Notes under the pieces: model-generated
The model's input: only the letters and a program-made list of their open reading frames with translations
Told to the model about the DNA's origin: nothing
The model's database searches: none
In this document: piece by piece, positions 22,902 through 34,715 of the stretch
Layout of the letters: each line of letters opens with the position of its first letter
Numbering within the stretch: the stretch's first letter is position 1
NCBI GenBank assembly: GCA_037447655.1
Contig: JBBHKE010001339.1
Span: forward strand, 628,264-692,263
DNA length: 64,000 bases
Direction of reading: 5' to 3'
Source of the DNA: Zygnema cylindricum
Taxonomy: Eukaryota; Streptophyta; Zygnematophyceae; Zygnematales; Zygnemataceae
Position numbers and translations under genes: made by a program

Positions 22902-24827
22902 GGGTGTGTCACTATATGCCAAAATAAGGGTTTTTTCTGTCTTTTTTCTAAAATACTAAGCATCGTATTAGTAAATTACAACCGTATGAAGAAACTGAAA
23001 AAATTAAACTTATAATTTGTGTCAGTTTTAAACTTACGATGTACTACATGTTGTCATGCTATGTTTTTTGAACCCACAGCCACATCATTCCCAAACTTTC
23101 GACTAACATATTGGAGATGTGTTTTAAAGTAAAATATCACCGATCCACAAATAGGAAAATCACTTTGTACGTTTCATACGATTTCAAAAGTTTACGATAA
23201 AGAAATACGCTATTTTTTTGTTAACATGATTTTTTTTTTTTGCATGGGTCTCAAAAATTCAATATATTTTCACGAAAAGGTCAAAAATCTACGTGGTTGT
23301 CACTCTAACTCACCCTCATACCCTCTCTCACCTTGCCTTGCATTCACTAGTCCACAACCACTATTTCTCATTCTTTCACAAAGCGACCATATGTTGACGG
23401 GTGGACAACGAGAGAAGATATTCAGAGCGACATGGTTCCCTTTTCAGAATATATCACTGCAATCGAATAATAACGGGGGAGAAAAAATGGTAAATGGTTG
23501 TGTTTTGAAAATATAGTTTTGTTTTGGACGTTTTGGGAAAAGAAGAAAATACAGAGATTGAATATGTAAGGAAATTGCAAAACAGGTGATTGGAAATTAG
23601 ATGCAAAGGCAAAGGCATCTTCTTCATCCACGAACAAGAAAATTGTACGTCCACAATAGCACGCAAAGGCATGCGACGTGACAATAAATTTCTAAAAATA
23701 CAGTGCGACAACACAAATTGTGGGCGTTGACAACCGTTAAAAACGATGTCGACTTAAGTCGTGTCCCTTGGTGTTTAAGTTGGTTTTCTTTCTAGTTTAC
23801 TCAAAAAAATAGCAGCGAACAGATTATAAGTGAATGAAGAAATTGAAAAAGCGAAAGTATAATTTGCGCCGTTGTCAAAATAAAAATGTACCACACGTTG
23901 TCCTCTTGTGTTTTCCAACCCACAACCATGTCATACAACGTCATCTTCAAACTTTAACTTGAAAATTAAAGTATCACCACACTACAAAAAGTCAAAAAAA
24001 TTCCTAGGTGTCAAAGCTTTTCAACATTTTGAGACGTTATTAGACGATCAAAAAAAGTACACGAGTTTTTTTTTTTGGCAGTTTGTGTCTAACACAATTT
24101 TTTTTTGCAGAGGAATCGAAAATTCAATGCCATTGCTCGACGACGCAAATGCAAAGGCATCTTCTACAACCATACACGACACAAAATTCGAAGGTTGTAC
24201 GTCTACAATGTCACGCAAAGACATCCGACGTTATAAGAAGGTACAAAAAATAAGGTGGGGCGATAGAAGTTGCAGACATTGTCAGCTGTCACAGGCATTG
24301 TTGACTTATGTAATCATCATAGACTTGAGTGACGATTTCGTTTTTACTAGTGTTATGTATTGGGTAAAGACATTTAGCAATAAAACCGCCATAGATAATG
24401 ATCGGTTATCCAACTGGAGGGATATTGATATATTCGTACAAGTAGTGCGGTATTTACGTTACGTAAATAATGTTCAAAATAAGTAGTGAGATGTCGCGAG
24501 AGGTGTTCTGAAATATTTGTCAAAATCCACTATGCAGTAGAGTACGGAGTTATCAGCGATAGTTACTGAACCAATTTTATCGCGATAAAAAACCGATATT
24601 ACCGGTGTTATATCGGTTTTTTATTGTGATAACACACGTACTTATATATTGTACCAATGTATCGATTATCGACTGGCACAAAAAATGGGCATATCGGTTA
24701 TCGGCGAATGGCTTCCGATACACAATACTATAGTAGTTATTACTCATTGGGACACTTAAGTGTACGTAGAATCTTTGGTGGAATCCAAAGCTAGTTTGAC
24801 AAGGTACGATTACATGGGGACACACTC
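22902..24827. mobile_element. Harbinger-like element candidate with internal duplication
   Basis: Ends GGGTGTGTC and GACACACTC, flanked by TTA on both sides (22899-22901 and 24828-24830), the usual target of PIF/Harbinger elements. The right end continues inward as in the 48431 copy (CATGGGGACA). The interior holds two diverged direct copies, about 22975-23700 and 23820-24250, and a hAT-like insertion at 24348. No transposase seen. Confidence 0.5.
24348..24730. mobile_element. hAT-like non-autonomous element, copy f (N2)
   Basis: Ends TAGTGTTATGTATTGGG and CCGATACACAATACTA. Interior CGATAA-type repeats as in the other N2 copies. No matching target duplication is left. Confidence 0.6.
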
Positions 24828-24906
24828 TTACGGGGTTTATTCCATTTTTCTTTGATCTAAGAATGATTTTGGCTTTTTTGTTTGCGGTGCTTTAATTTTG
24901 TAAAAC

Positions 24907-25296
24907 TAGTGTTGTATATCGGGTAATAACTTATTGCGACTTAACCGATACCAATACTTATAGGTTATTGAACGGTGAGGAGTACCAATACATTCGTACA
25001 AATAGTAAGAAATATACAGGACAGAAATAATGTACGAAATGAATACGACAATGTACCTACGACGGGCGAGAGAGGGGCTTTCGATTTTGTTTTCACAATC
25101 GATTCCGTACCAGAGTAAGTAATTTTCGTCGATACTGTAGTTATCGAACCTGTGTTTCGCCATGGAAATCCTATATTATCAGTTTTTCATCACGATAACA
25201 CCGGTAGCGATGTATGGTGCCAATATATCGAATATTGATAAGCGAAAAGAATGTGCATATCAGTTATCGACAAATGGTTACCGATACACAACACTA
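24907..25296. mobile_element. hAT-like non-autonomous element, copy g (N2)
   Basis: Ends TAGTGTTGTATATCGGG and CCGATACACAACACTA. Flanks TGTAAAAC and ATTATAAC match at 5 of 8 positions, so the target duplication is worn or absent. Confidence 0.65.
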
Positions 25297-25394
25297 ATTA
25301 TAACTACGGACACACCAGCGTACAGAAGGCGTCAAATTTTGCGCGAATTTTATGCGTTGCGCAATTTTTTTCCGTGCGAACTTGGAGACGGACT

Positions 25395-25755
25395 ATAGTT
25401 CAAAAGTAGGTGAAAGTAGGCCCATATAATATGCCTATTGTACGCAAAACATACAATATGACCTTAAGACCCATATTGTATTGGTCGCAAAATGAAAAAA
25501 AAATAGTAACAGGGTTGAGTTGCACTCGATCGATAGAGAGTTAAACGTCATGTCTAAATTTGAAAAACATTCGAACAAAAAAATATTTTTCTGTGAGTTT
25601 TGAGGTATTTTTTATTAAAACCGTCAGATTTGGGTGACCGGACGGTCGCTGATCAAAGTAGCGACTTAAGAAGATTACATGAAAAACCCATAACACAACT
25701 TACGATAAAGGCGCCGACAAATGGCCTACAATAGAAACGCCTACTTTTGAACTAT
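25395..25755. mobile_element. Small MITE with perfect 16-bp terminal inverted repeats
   Basis: ATAGTTCAAAAGTAGG at 25395-25410 and its exact complement at 25740-25755; a less exact TAGGCC-containing inner repeat follows on both sides. 361 bp, no ORF, family unknown. Confidence 0.55.
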
Positions 25756-25798
25756 GAGACGCACCATCGTTTTTAGATAAGGACAATATCCGAATCAT

Positions 25799-26632
25799 TA
25801 GTGTTGGGTATCGAGGACCTTTTGCGATATTCGATATATATCGAATTTCAGATACCCGATAATCGATATATCGCTTCGATATATCGAAAACAGAGTATCG
25901 CGATATATTGCCAATATATCGCTGATATATCGTATCGACGATATATCGAGGCATTAAAAAATAATGAAAATTTTCACAGGTGTCCAAAGTCACGTGCCTT
26001 CGGACAAGGTGACCGTAAAATCTTTGCCGAAAAGAAATACGGTTTTTTCATGAAAGTCAATAGAGTGAAGGAGATCTCTGAGGTACATTGACGCGATACA
26101 CTTGTGAAGTACACGTACATAATACGCAAGTACGGATTTCCATACGAAAATGGTCGGTTTTCAAATCTTTGACGATTTTAGAGATCACTTGTGAAGTACA
26201 CGTACATAATACGCAAGTACGGATTTCCATACGAAAATGGTCGGTTTTCAAATCTTTGACGATTCCGAGGCCTTTGTAATACATAAATTTTGCTGTCTGT
26301 ACTATTACAGAGACCTCCTCATGTAACCATACCCCAAATAATAATTATATGAATTACAGAATTTGTACTTTTTTGTCGGTTAGATTTTGCGGCGTCTACC
26401 TTTAAGTCACGGAACGAAAATCACGTAGTACGTGGCGTATCAGACAATTTGGTTTTTCCGCTAAAATAACATATTATATTAAAATATAAAATATTAAAAT
26501 TTTAAAAATATTATATATCGCGATGATTTATGTTGGTCTCGGTACGATATATCGAGGAGTCTGCTCGATCGATATTAAGTATATCGAATGTTGAAATCAT
26601 CGCGATATGAATTCACCCGATACCCAACACTA
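25799..26632. mobile_element. hAT-like non-autonomous element, copy h (N1, 834 bp)
   Basis: Ends TAGTGTTGGGTATCGAGG and CGATACCCAACACTA. Flanks CGAATCAT and CGAATCAC agree at 7 of 8. Interior is largely the same as copy c, plus a direct duplication at 26097-26266. Confidence 0.85.
26097..26266. repeat. Tandem duplication of about 87 bp within hAT copy h
   Basis: CACTTGTGAAGTACACGTAC through CAAATCTTTGACGATT occurs twice, practically identical. Copy c has it once. Confidence 0.85.
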
Positions 26633-26651
26633 CGAATCACTGACGAAACGC

Positions 26652-26868
26652 TACACCGTGAATCGCTATTAGGGTTAATAGTTTTTACGCCACTAAAACA
26701 TCTATTCTCCGTACACACTTGTCCGATTTTTAGTTTGAGACCGCCAATCGGAAGCTGAGAATCCTACCTTTCAATCGCAACCGTCGGATCCACAATCCGA
26801 CATGTGTGTACGGGGAAAAGATGTTTTAAGTGGCAAAAAAAACAACCCTAATAGCGATACACGATGTA
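26652..26868. mobile_element. MITE family B, copy 4, uninterrupted (217 bp)
   Basis: Left end TACACCGTGAATCGCTATTAG, right end CTAATAGCGATACACGATGTA. A TA at each tip may be the target duplication. It is the intact reference for the split copy at 6828-7886. Confidence 0.75.
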
Positions 26869-27600
26869 CTGTACAGTACAGTACTGTAGGTCTCAAAGGA
26901 GTCGGCCTGCGGTCATTTTCAACTTATATTTGAGTTTGGTGTAGCCCTTTGTGTCAGAGCTACACCAAGATCCAAAAAGATTGGAGAATGAGGAAGCATG
27001 CTGCGACAAAACGGTCCTTAGAGGCGCTAAAAAACAATAATTTTCTCCTTGATCCACGGAAAACGATGGCAATGGCGTAACCCGCTTACAGCAATTTACC
27101 TTTAGTGACGGAGAGCCCTTGATTTGACTTGTCGGATCCAATAAGAGCACTAAAAACCAGAATTATTGTCGGTCGACTCTTTTGTTTGGAAGGAAAAGTG
27201 CTCGAGAGTCTGTCGACATTTTTCGCCAGGAAAGGGTTCTCCATGTTTGTCATTAGTCCACGTGTATTTATTATTATGCCGTACGTGGTGAGATCTTGGG
27301 AGCATTGGTCGAAAGAATATTATTACACGTGGAGATCCTCATGCCGTTACATGCGTACGAAACGCAATATCGTGGATGAAAAATGGCTTTTTCAATGATG
27401 TGGCATGATTTGAATGGTTGTCCTGCGTACCAATCGTAAACATACTTAATTTTAATTTTGCAGATCCTCTAGACCGATAATACGTTTGTATGTATCCGTA
27501 CGATGACAGCCGTACGGATACTAGATCGTGCTGCCCTGATGGAGTACAGCTCCACGTCGTTTAAGCGCGCAATCCTATTGGTCCGTCTCATACAAACTCT
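26869..27600. other. Unassigned spacer upstream of copy B
   Basis: No exon or repeat end recognised. A GTAC palindrome cluster lies at 26865-26890. Confidence 0.4.
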
Positions 27601-27613
27601 AATTGGCGCGCTT

Positions 27614-27629
27614 TCTATATGCATAAAAC
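27614..27629 (+). promoter_or_regulatory. TATA-like box of secreted-protein gene, copy B
   Basis: CTATATGCATAAAAC about 140 bp upstream of the ATG, at the same distance as the TATA box of copy A. A CCTATTGGTCC CCAAT-type motif lies 40 bp further upstream. Confidence 0.5.
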
Positions 27630-27766
27630 TCTCGCCTTTCACTGCAATCTCATCACTCCAAATTTGAATCTTCAAATCTCCTCTCCTACAAACACGTCCA
27701 AGCGTCAACCTTCAGCTTTTCATAATACTCTTTTCTCTCCACTCTTTCAATATCCACTTCATCTCC

Positions 27767-29146
27767 ATGGCATTCTCTTCTGCGCCTCTCGCCCTCGCCC
27801 TCGTGGCTGCCCTTTTAGGCTCCTGCAATGCCGCAGGATCGCGCCACCTGTTGGCCAACAATTTGCTCGCAGCTTCGGTCGATGTGAATCCCGATGCGGC
27901 TCCGGCCTCGAGCTTCACCACCAACCTCAGTATGTATTAGAAATTTATATTCTCCGAAACTATTTTCCTGCATTGTTCATTTTCTGGAAATGGATTCTGG
28001 CAAAATCTTAATTTTCAATGTCACAACTGAAATGTCCTAGTTGCTAACAGAAGTACTCATGATTTATGAGGTTAACCGAATGAAGATTATATATATATGT
28101 AAGTGTAAATTTTAATTAACTCTATGAATGAACCTCTGAAGCTTTCCTCTTCTCTGTAAGAATATGCCTGCCGTACGGCAGGATGTACACTTTATTCCAT
28201 GTGTCTGACGCTCTCTCAAAAATCAATGTGACAGCTAGTGTCAATGTTATGTCTATTTGTTGGTATTGAGCCAAAATTCTACATCTATTTGTCAATTTCC
28301 ACCAATTGTCTAAATATGAATGATAATTATCATAATATATGATCATTACTGCCAATTTCTTGACTTCACCACTGACACTTCCTTTTTCGTCATCTGCAGA
28401 CGCCTGCGGTACGGATGTCGCCGGATGGGAGAAGCACAACAACACCTTCCCTGTCGGCAAATGGGAGTCGTTCTTTGCCGACAGCGCCGCCGCCTGCGCC
28501 GCCTCTTGCGCTGCCAATTCGTACCGCTGCGCCGCAGTCATCTGGGAGGACGCCAAAGTGCTGCCCTACTCCGATGATGCCAAGTGTCAGTTTGTTAGCG
28601 AGCTCCGCGGCTTCGTGCCAGGCATGCCAGCTGGCGTTGACCTCTACACGCCTTGCAACAGTGAGACCATTCACTAGCTCTCTAGTCCAACAGCTGCCAT
28701 TTCTCGGCTTTGGTTTGCACGCAATGTTGTCAAGAGAAAGTCAGATGTCCGATGCTTGTTCTCACTCCACTCCAATCCTTCCCTTTTGTTTGAGTTCCTA
28801 AATGTCCTACGGTTGTTCTCACTCTCTCCGTTCCCTGTTGTTGGTTTCCTGAAAGTTAACGGTGGTGATTTGATCCGATATTGCAGCTGGCTGCGGCGCC
28901 GTAGTGGCGGGATATGAGCTCCACGAGAACACCCTCCCAGTGGGCGTGTGGGAGGCGTTCTTTGCGGCCGACGCGGCGGGATGCGCGGAATCGTGTACGG
29001 CCTTTTCGGAACGCTGCATTGCCTCCATCTGGGAGGACGCCAAAGTGCTGCCCCTCTCAGACGACGCCAAGTGTCAGTTCGTCAGTGTACTCACCGGTTA
29101 CACACCCGACGTTTCCGACGGAGTGGATCTCTATGTCAGATGCTAA
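27767..29146 (+). CDS. Secreted protein with two tandem six-cysteine repeats, copy B
   Basis: Exons 27767-27929, 28400-28660 and 28887-29146 (TAA), GT-AG borders; 227 aa, with the same protein sequence as copy A by eye. Signal peptide in exon 1, then repeat 1 (exon 2) and repeat 2 (exon 3); shared motifs IWEDAKVLP, SDDAKCQFVS and VDLYxxC, six Cys per repeat. The first 54 coding bases differ from copy A at ten sites, all synonymous, while the remaining exon 1 sequence differs at one site. Intron 1 is mostly unlike copy A except near its 3' end. Extracellular role presumed; molecular function unknown. Confidence 0.82.
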
Positions 29147-29990
29147 GTAGAATGGTTTATGACAGAACTTATCATTCCTGTAGTTTGCTGAGTGTACACG
29201 AGAGCTTCAGCAATTTTTAGAAGCCTGGACTGTGACCCTTGAACTCTTTTTAGTGTAGAAGCTCAGATACTGTTTTTCTGACGATGTATATTCATTGATG
29301 ATCAGTGAGTAGTGTGTATATACATGATTCCTGGAGTTAAATTTTAGGATGGAAGCATTTTTGACGATAGATCTTTAAGTTTTTGTGTTAGTCTAAGTAT
29401 AGCATAGGATTGTGTAGAAACTTTCAGGGAATTTAAGCAAGGCAAAAACTACTGGTATTTTCCATCGCGGTTCTGCCTAAGGCAATTAATGCAACTATAA
29501 CTGTGAGGAACACATTGTTTATACACTGGGAGTGCCTCTAATTTTTTTTGTGATGCATTGTCTTCTTGCCCAATTTTCAGTCCTTTTGTTTCTTAAATAG
29601 AGGAGGGATTCCAATTAAGACCTTGTGGCAATCATACATAAGAATGTGAATCTCATACAGTTTTTATGGTACGCTTCTTTGGTTTCAATTGAGCTGACAA
29701 GGTAGGATAACCAACTTTTGATGGTCATGCATAAAAAAGCCACATGAGAAACCAAACTTCTTAACTTCTTTGCTTTGAACAGGCATGATAAGATTTGAAT
29801 AATCAGGTTCAAACCTTTTACGACAAAGGTGCCCAATAAATGTACTTGTCGTGTAATAGTACCAACTAGTATTTCTGAATCTATTGTGCATTGAAATTGT
29901 GGGTATCTTTCAAAACCTTTATCTGTACATGTACGTACTAGGTCAGATTAAGTATATCATTACAAATAATACCGCAATTAATCAATCACA
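29147..29990. other. 3' flank of secreted-protein gene, copy B
   Basis: Mirror of 16961-17798, nearly identical. Probable 3' UTR in the first few hundred bases; no other gene seen. Confidence 0.5.
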
Positions 29991-30302
29991 ATGTCAATGC
30001 CCTGTGGGATTAAGGATGATCGGAGGGAAGCTGAGAAACAAAAGCTAAATTGGAAACCACTTAAGGGCATGGATCATGCCAAAAGCAGGGAGCCTGACGT
30101 GAAAGGGGTAGGGTTAGGAATTAAGGTAGCGGCACCACCACTAAAGCCTCGGACATTGCACCTAGCCTTGAGAACTACAAACAACCTATGGCGGGCCACA
30201 AGAGCAGATGAGGTGGACATTTCTAGTTTAGGTCCCAGAACTGAGCCACAATCACAAGAGGGGGAAGGCAAGAGAAAGGGGACGGAGTCATCTGATTCGT
30301 AA
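29991..30302 (+). CDS. Hypothetical ORF, 103 aa, right-arm copy
   Basis: Counterpart of the minus-strand ORF at 16628-16951, four residues shorter because of an earlier stop after SSDS. Basic, no recognised domain. Same caution: may not be a gene. Confidence 0.3.
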   Translation: MSMPCGIKDDRREAEKQKLNWKPLKGMDHAKSREPDVKGVGLGIKVAAPPLKPRTLHLALRTTNNLWRATRADEVDISSLGPRTEPQSQEGEGKRKGTESSDS

Positions 30303-31420
30303 GATCTGTCGTAACCACCAGACACTATTGAAGGAGTCTCGTTCAGAGACCACAGACTCAGCACCCTCTCTTATCAACCGGCTAGCTCTACGGCTATTGG
30401 AGCCAGCCATAATGCTGTTGTGAACCTTGGCTCAGTCACATGACCTTCCACACACAGACTTACTTTTGACCTTGTCCTTCACACTGTCCAGCGCCCCTCA
30501 CAGTTCGGCAAACCCTAATTGGACCGCTCCCAGGGGCGATGGCAACTTGCTGGAGGAAACAATACGTAAGAGGAGCCAATCATACCAGAGTTTCCTCCTC
30601 TCCAAAGTCCTAAGTCACAGCAGAACTATGGCAACGTTTCAGTTGCCACAATACAAAATGTTACTTTGAACTTCTAGCTCAACGAATTAGCTGGATTCAG
30701 GCAGGCTATTATTGATTCGAGAGCTTTGCCAAACCTAATTACCACCACAGCTCTGCATCGGATCCCCAGGGAGACTCAACCAAAGGAGTATCCCAGTACG
30801 GTCCAGCTAAGTATGGTAGTCAATGGAAATCAGTCTGTGTATGGTCTCATCACAAGCATGGCAATCAGATTCTAGAATGACGTAGATCAAAGCATCACTA
30901 TTTCGCTCCTCTTTCCTGGTCGTTCAAGGAGATCGATTCGAGTTGCTATTAGGAACACAGACATAGTCCAGCTTGGAGGCAACCATGGAATACTGGAAAG
31001 AACATTTGAACATTAGAACATTTAACATTTATATATTAATTATAATTATTATTATATATTTTTTTGTTTTAGAACATTCTGTGGTTAGCACTTAAGTTGG
31101 CATGACTGACATTCTTCTGGCCTGCGCCATATCTTTGTGGAAGAGAGAGGTGTGGCTCAGGCTCTGGCAGCTGCTCACTACCTGGTCGACTCTGCGGCAG
31201 ACAATGCGGTACTGTAGACCTAATTCAGGAGGCTCTCTGTTCACTTATTCTTTTTTTCTCATTTTCACTTATTCTTTTTTTCTAATTTTCTTTCTCTCTT
31301 TTCATTCTTTCTTCCTCTCTTTTTCTCTTTTTATCTTTTTCTCTTTCTTTTCTCTTTTCTTATTTGTACTTTTTCTCGGCTAGGCTCTTCTCTCACTTAT
31401 CCTCGCGCCATCCATTATCC
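30303..31420. other. Non-coding block shared with the left arm
   Basis: Corresponds to 14732-16627 in reverse complement, without the left-arm tandem repeat. The join GGCTCTCTG/TTCACTTATTC near 31240 marks where the left-only segment is missing. Confidence 0.5.
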
Positions 31421-33138
31421 ATGGGATCCTCTCCTCTCTCTTCTCTCCCCTCTCTTCCCGCCATCCTCGATATGGCGGACGCGATATTCGCCGAATCGAA
31501 GATCGCGATATTGGTCACCGTACTGTTTCTTTTGGCAGCTTTTGTGGCCACTTTTGTCGGTATGTGACTTCTTTGCTTGTTGATGATTTCGACGCCTTTC
31601 CCTCACCCCTCTCCCTCCCCTCTCCCCTCCCTCTCCCTCTCCTCGCTCTCCTCCCTCTCCTCCCTCTCCTCCCTCTCCCCTCTCTCGTCCTCTTCCCTCT
31701 CTCTCCCTCTCCCATCTCTCTCCCTTTCCCATCTCTCTCCCTCTCCCTTTCCTCCCTTTACTCCCTCTCTCCCTCTCCCCTCTCCTCTCCTCTCCTCTCT
31801 CTCTCTCTCCATCTTCCTTTCCTCTCTCTCTCTCCCTCTTCCTTTCCTTTCCTCTCTCTCCTCCCTTTCTCCCTCTCGCTCACCTTTTTTTGGATCTTGA
31901 CAAGAAAGTCACAAAAGCTGAGACTGAAGTTTTTTCCTTATTAGTGTTGATAATTGTTTTTTTCTTGTTTTATTTCCTTATTTAAATTGCAAAAAGACTA
32001 AGGGAGAGACCGAGTGAGAGGGAGAGGAAGAGAGAATTATTTTATTTTATTTTATTAGTTACTTATTTTTATGGCCATTTTCAGTGAGTCGTGGCGGTTC
32101 CTCAAAAGAAGACAAAATTGCAATTATTGGAATTTGCGGAGCGGGAAAAACAAGTCTGTTTTATAAGGTCAGAAAAAGACAAAAATAAACCAAAAATTGT
32201 ACCGATAAATCTTGATAACAATAAATTAAGGGAACCGAAAAAATAAATAAAAAACAAATTGACCATAAGAACTGGAATAACCAATTCAAAAACGTGAAAA
32301 TCAAACGTCAAATCCGTATAATCATTCAAGTACGCTACCCGTACTGTTAAACCGTTTAAACTGCGAGAATCTGGAAAAGACTGAAAATAATTTTAAAAGC
32401 ATTTAGGAAAACTTTTGGCTGAAACTTAATGAACCGATAAAACCCTAAAAACCTTCTGAAAAAAACCATAAAAACCTTTTAAAACCTCTTAAAAACCCTA
32501 AAAAACCTTGAAAACCATCTAGAAACTGTAGAAGCATCTATAAACCTCCGAGAACCCCGAAAAATATATAAATTTGTTTTTGTTGTCAGTTAAAGATCAT
32601 CGCACTTTCAAAAAGAATACCGCGAATTTGTAACCCCAAAAAACCCTCAAAAACCCTTTTGGCCTCATAGTTGGGTTTTACGGGTGTAAAAGGTAGACAA
32701 AAAACTCGTAAAGGACATAGTTATAATAATTATAGTTATTCTAGTAATAATAGTAGTAATAATAATAATAATAATAAAAACAAAGTAACACCAAATTGGG
32801 GCAGAATAAAGGATAAATTGGGGCCAAATGTGAACGGGGAGGGGGAATGAAGGTAAGACCTAAAGCAAGGGAGCTTAATGGGTTCTAAAATTAAATAAGG
32901 TTTGTTTAGAGGGTTTTAAATGAATTTGTATTGAACCTAAGGGGTTAAATTAGGGTTTAATTTCAAGAGTTAGGTTGTGAATGTTTAAAAGGTTTGATTC
33001 GGAGTCAGGCAGTGTTTAAACAGGATGTTATGGGGTTTAAACGGGGTATAGCTGCGAGATGGAACCACCCATGGGGGCACTGTAACTTCCATGGAACCGA
33101 ACGATGGGCGATTCCCTCTTTTCTCAGAACTGGCAAAG
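31421..33138 (+). pseudogene. SR-beta fragment: exons 1-3 only
   Basis: Exons 31421-31559, 32085-32167 and 33052-33138 correspond to exons 1-3 of the complete gene, with intact frames and splice sites (membrane segment AILVTVLFLLAAFVATFV, P-loop GICGAGKTS, GTVTSMEPNDG). Nothing matching exons 4-6 (DLPGH, NKxE, C-terminus) follows before the duplication ends at 33501 or in the next kilobase. The product would lack G3 and G4 and could not be a working GTPase, so this is a truncated duplicate. Confidence 0.88.
31600..31885. repeat. CTCCCTCTC microsatellite, SR-beta fragment intron 1
   Basis: Mirror of the tract at 14343-14530, longer here. Confidence 0.85.
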
Positions 33139-33360
33139 GTGCTTTCTCTCTCTCTCTCTCTCTCTCACTCTCTCTCTCTCTCTCACTCTCTCTCTCTCTC
33201 CCTCTCTCTCTCTTTCTCACTCTCTCACTCATTCTCTCTTTCTCCCTTTCTCCCGCTTTTTCTATTTCTCTCTCATTTTCTCCCTCTTTCTTTTCCCCTC
33301 TCTCTCTCTGACTATCCCTCCCTCTCTCTCTCTCTCTCCTCTCTTTCGCTCTCTCCCTCC
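33139..33360. repeat. (CT)n microsatellite
   Basis: Mirror of 12845-13034; begins immediately after the exon 3 donor. Confidence 0.85.
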
Positions 33361-33501
33361 CCACTTGTCCTCTCCTTCTTCCAAGATGACAAGAAGACCC
33401 ATGACTTGCCAAGTGACAGGCTGGAAATTCAGAGGAAATAAAACCCTAAAACCCTAAAAAGCCTTAGAAAACTCAGCTCTTTTCACAAAATCATACATCT
33501 G

Positions 33502-34550
33502 CGAAAATTAGGGCTTGGTGGAAACATTGTAGCACCGGCAACGAGTAACTGCAGAAATCGAATAAAACTTAGCAAACACTTAACGTGATCTTCCAAACAC
33601 TTAACGTGATCTTCCAGGGATACTAAAACAACAGAGATTAAGTAGGAAATAACTAGGAATTAGGAATGATATCTTCTTATTAAGCTGGAAAATGGTCGAA
33701 TTCCAGTCATAAACTGGTCATGTCACAAAAACAATGAATGTAATATGTGTCTCCGTTGTCTGACAACATTTTTCGGAAATTGCTGCCTGAATTAATATTT
33801 AAAATCCGCATTTTTCTATTCAAGACTGCTAAGGTGCTCTTGCGACCTCTACAACTGAAAAAGATAACACACAAATATATCTCTACCCTATTTGTTACTG
33901 TTTGCTTGACACATGACACTTGTTATTGACTTGGTCACTAAGCTATCTAATCGGCGATTCAGATGAACTGTGACGTCACATAGTACTTCATTGTAATGCT
34001 TGGCTTTTGAATTTAATTCGACAATTCAGATTTGACTAATTTAGTGTGTATTTTCTGAGGATTACACTATCTCGGCAAAAACACACTGCAAAATAATGCT
34101 GGAGCAAATGTAAGTCACGAAATTAGTACATCCAGATAGCATGAATTAAGCAACCTCAACGAGAAATCACCAACTCCGCTAATTTGTCTAACAGGTAAGG
34201 AATGTGACAACTCAAACAAGCGAAGACGTAAGAATCGTATATCTCTAAGCTCAATCAATCAATATGTCCTTCATTTTAAAATGTTTCACGGGATTTACAC
34301 TTGCCGTGCAAAATTCCACAGGCAGCTCAAGAAGCTCCATCTCGGCAGACATAGCCACAATGTGTGATAAACAGGTATATACATAAAAACTGAAATTTTC
34401 CTTAAGCAAAAGCTGTCACAGAATATTGCTTCTTGGTTTGGATTTTTCCTAATATTCCCTTGCTACGTTTTGGCTAACAAATATGCTACCTAAAAACTTC
34501 AAAAATGTTATATCATCAAAATTGCTAGCTGACGAAAAAATTATGTATAT
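33502..34550. other. Unassigned spacer
   Basis: Outside the duplication. A short direct repeat (CACTTAACGTGATCTTCCA twice at about 33578-33617); otherwise no gene recognised. Confidence 0.45.
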
Positions 34551-34715
34551 ACACACTACCAGTTGACCATGAATGAATGCACATTGTCAGCAGGTTATAC
34601 CTGAGCCTACACTAAAATAACCTTAAACTATACATTGCTGTTTTCTTAACCTGCTGAAGCTCTCGCGTACACTACCTTCAAGCCATGGAAAGTATAATTG
34701 TGCAACATTGACAGT

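Larger units (their letters stand above)
27767..33501. repeat. Right arm of the large inverted duplication
   Basis: Reverse-complement partner of 12706-19337. It ends at 33501 inside what would be SR-beta intron 3, so SR-beta exons 4-6 are missing on this side. A short AT-rich insertion at about 31010-31075 is absent from the left arm. Confidence 0.9.
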
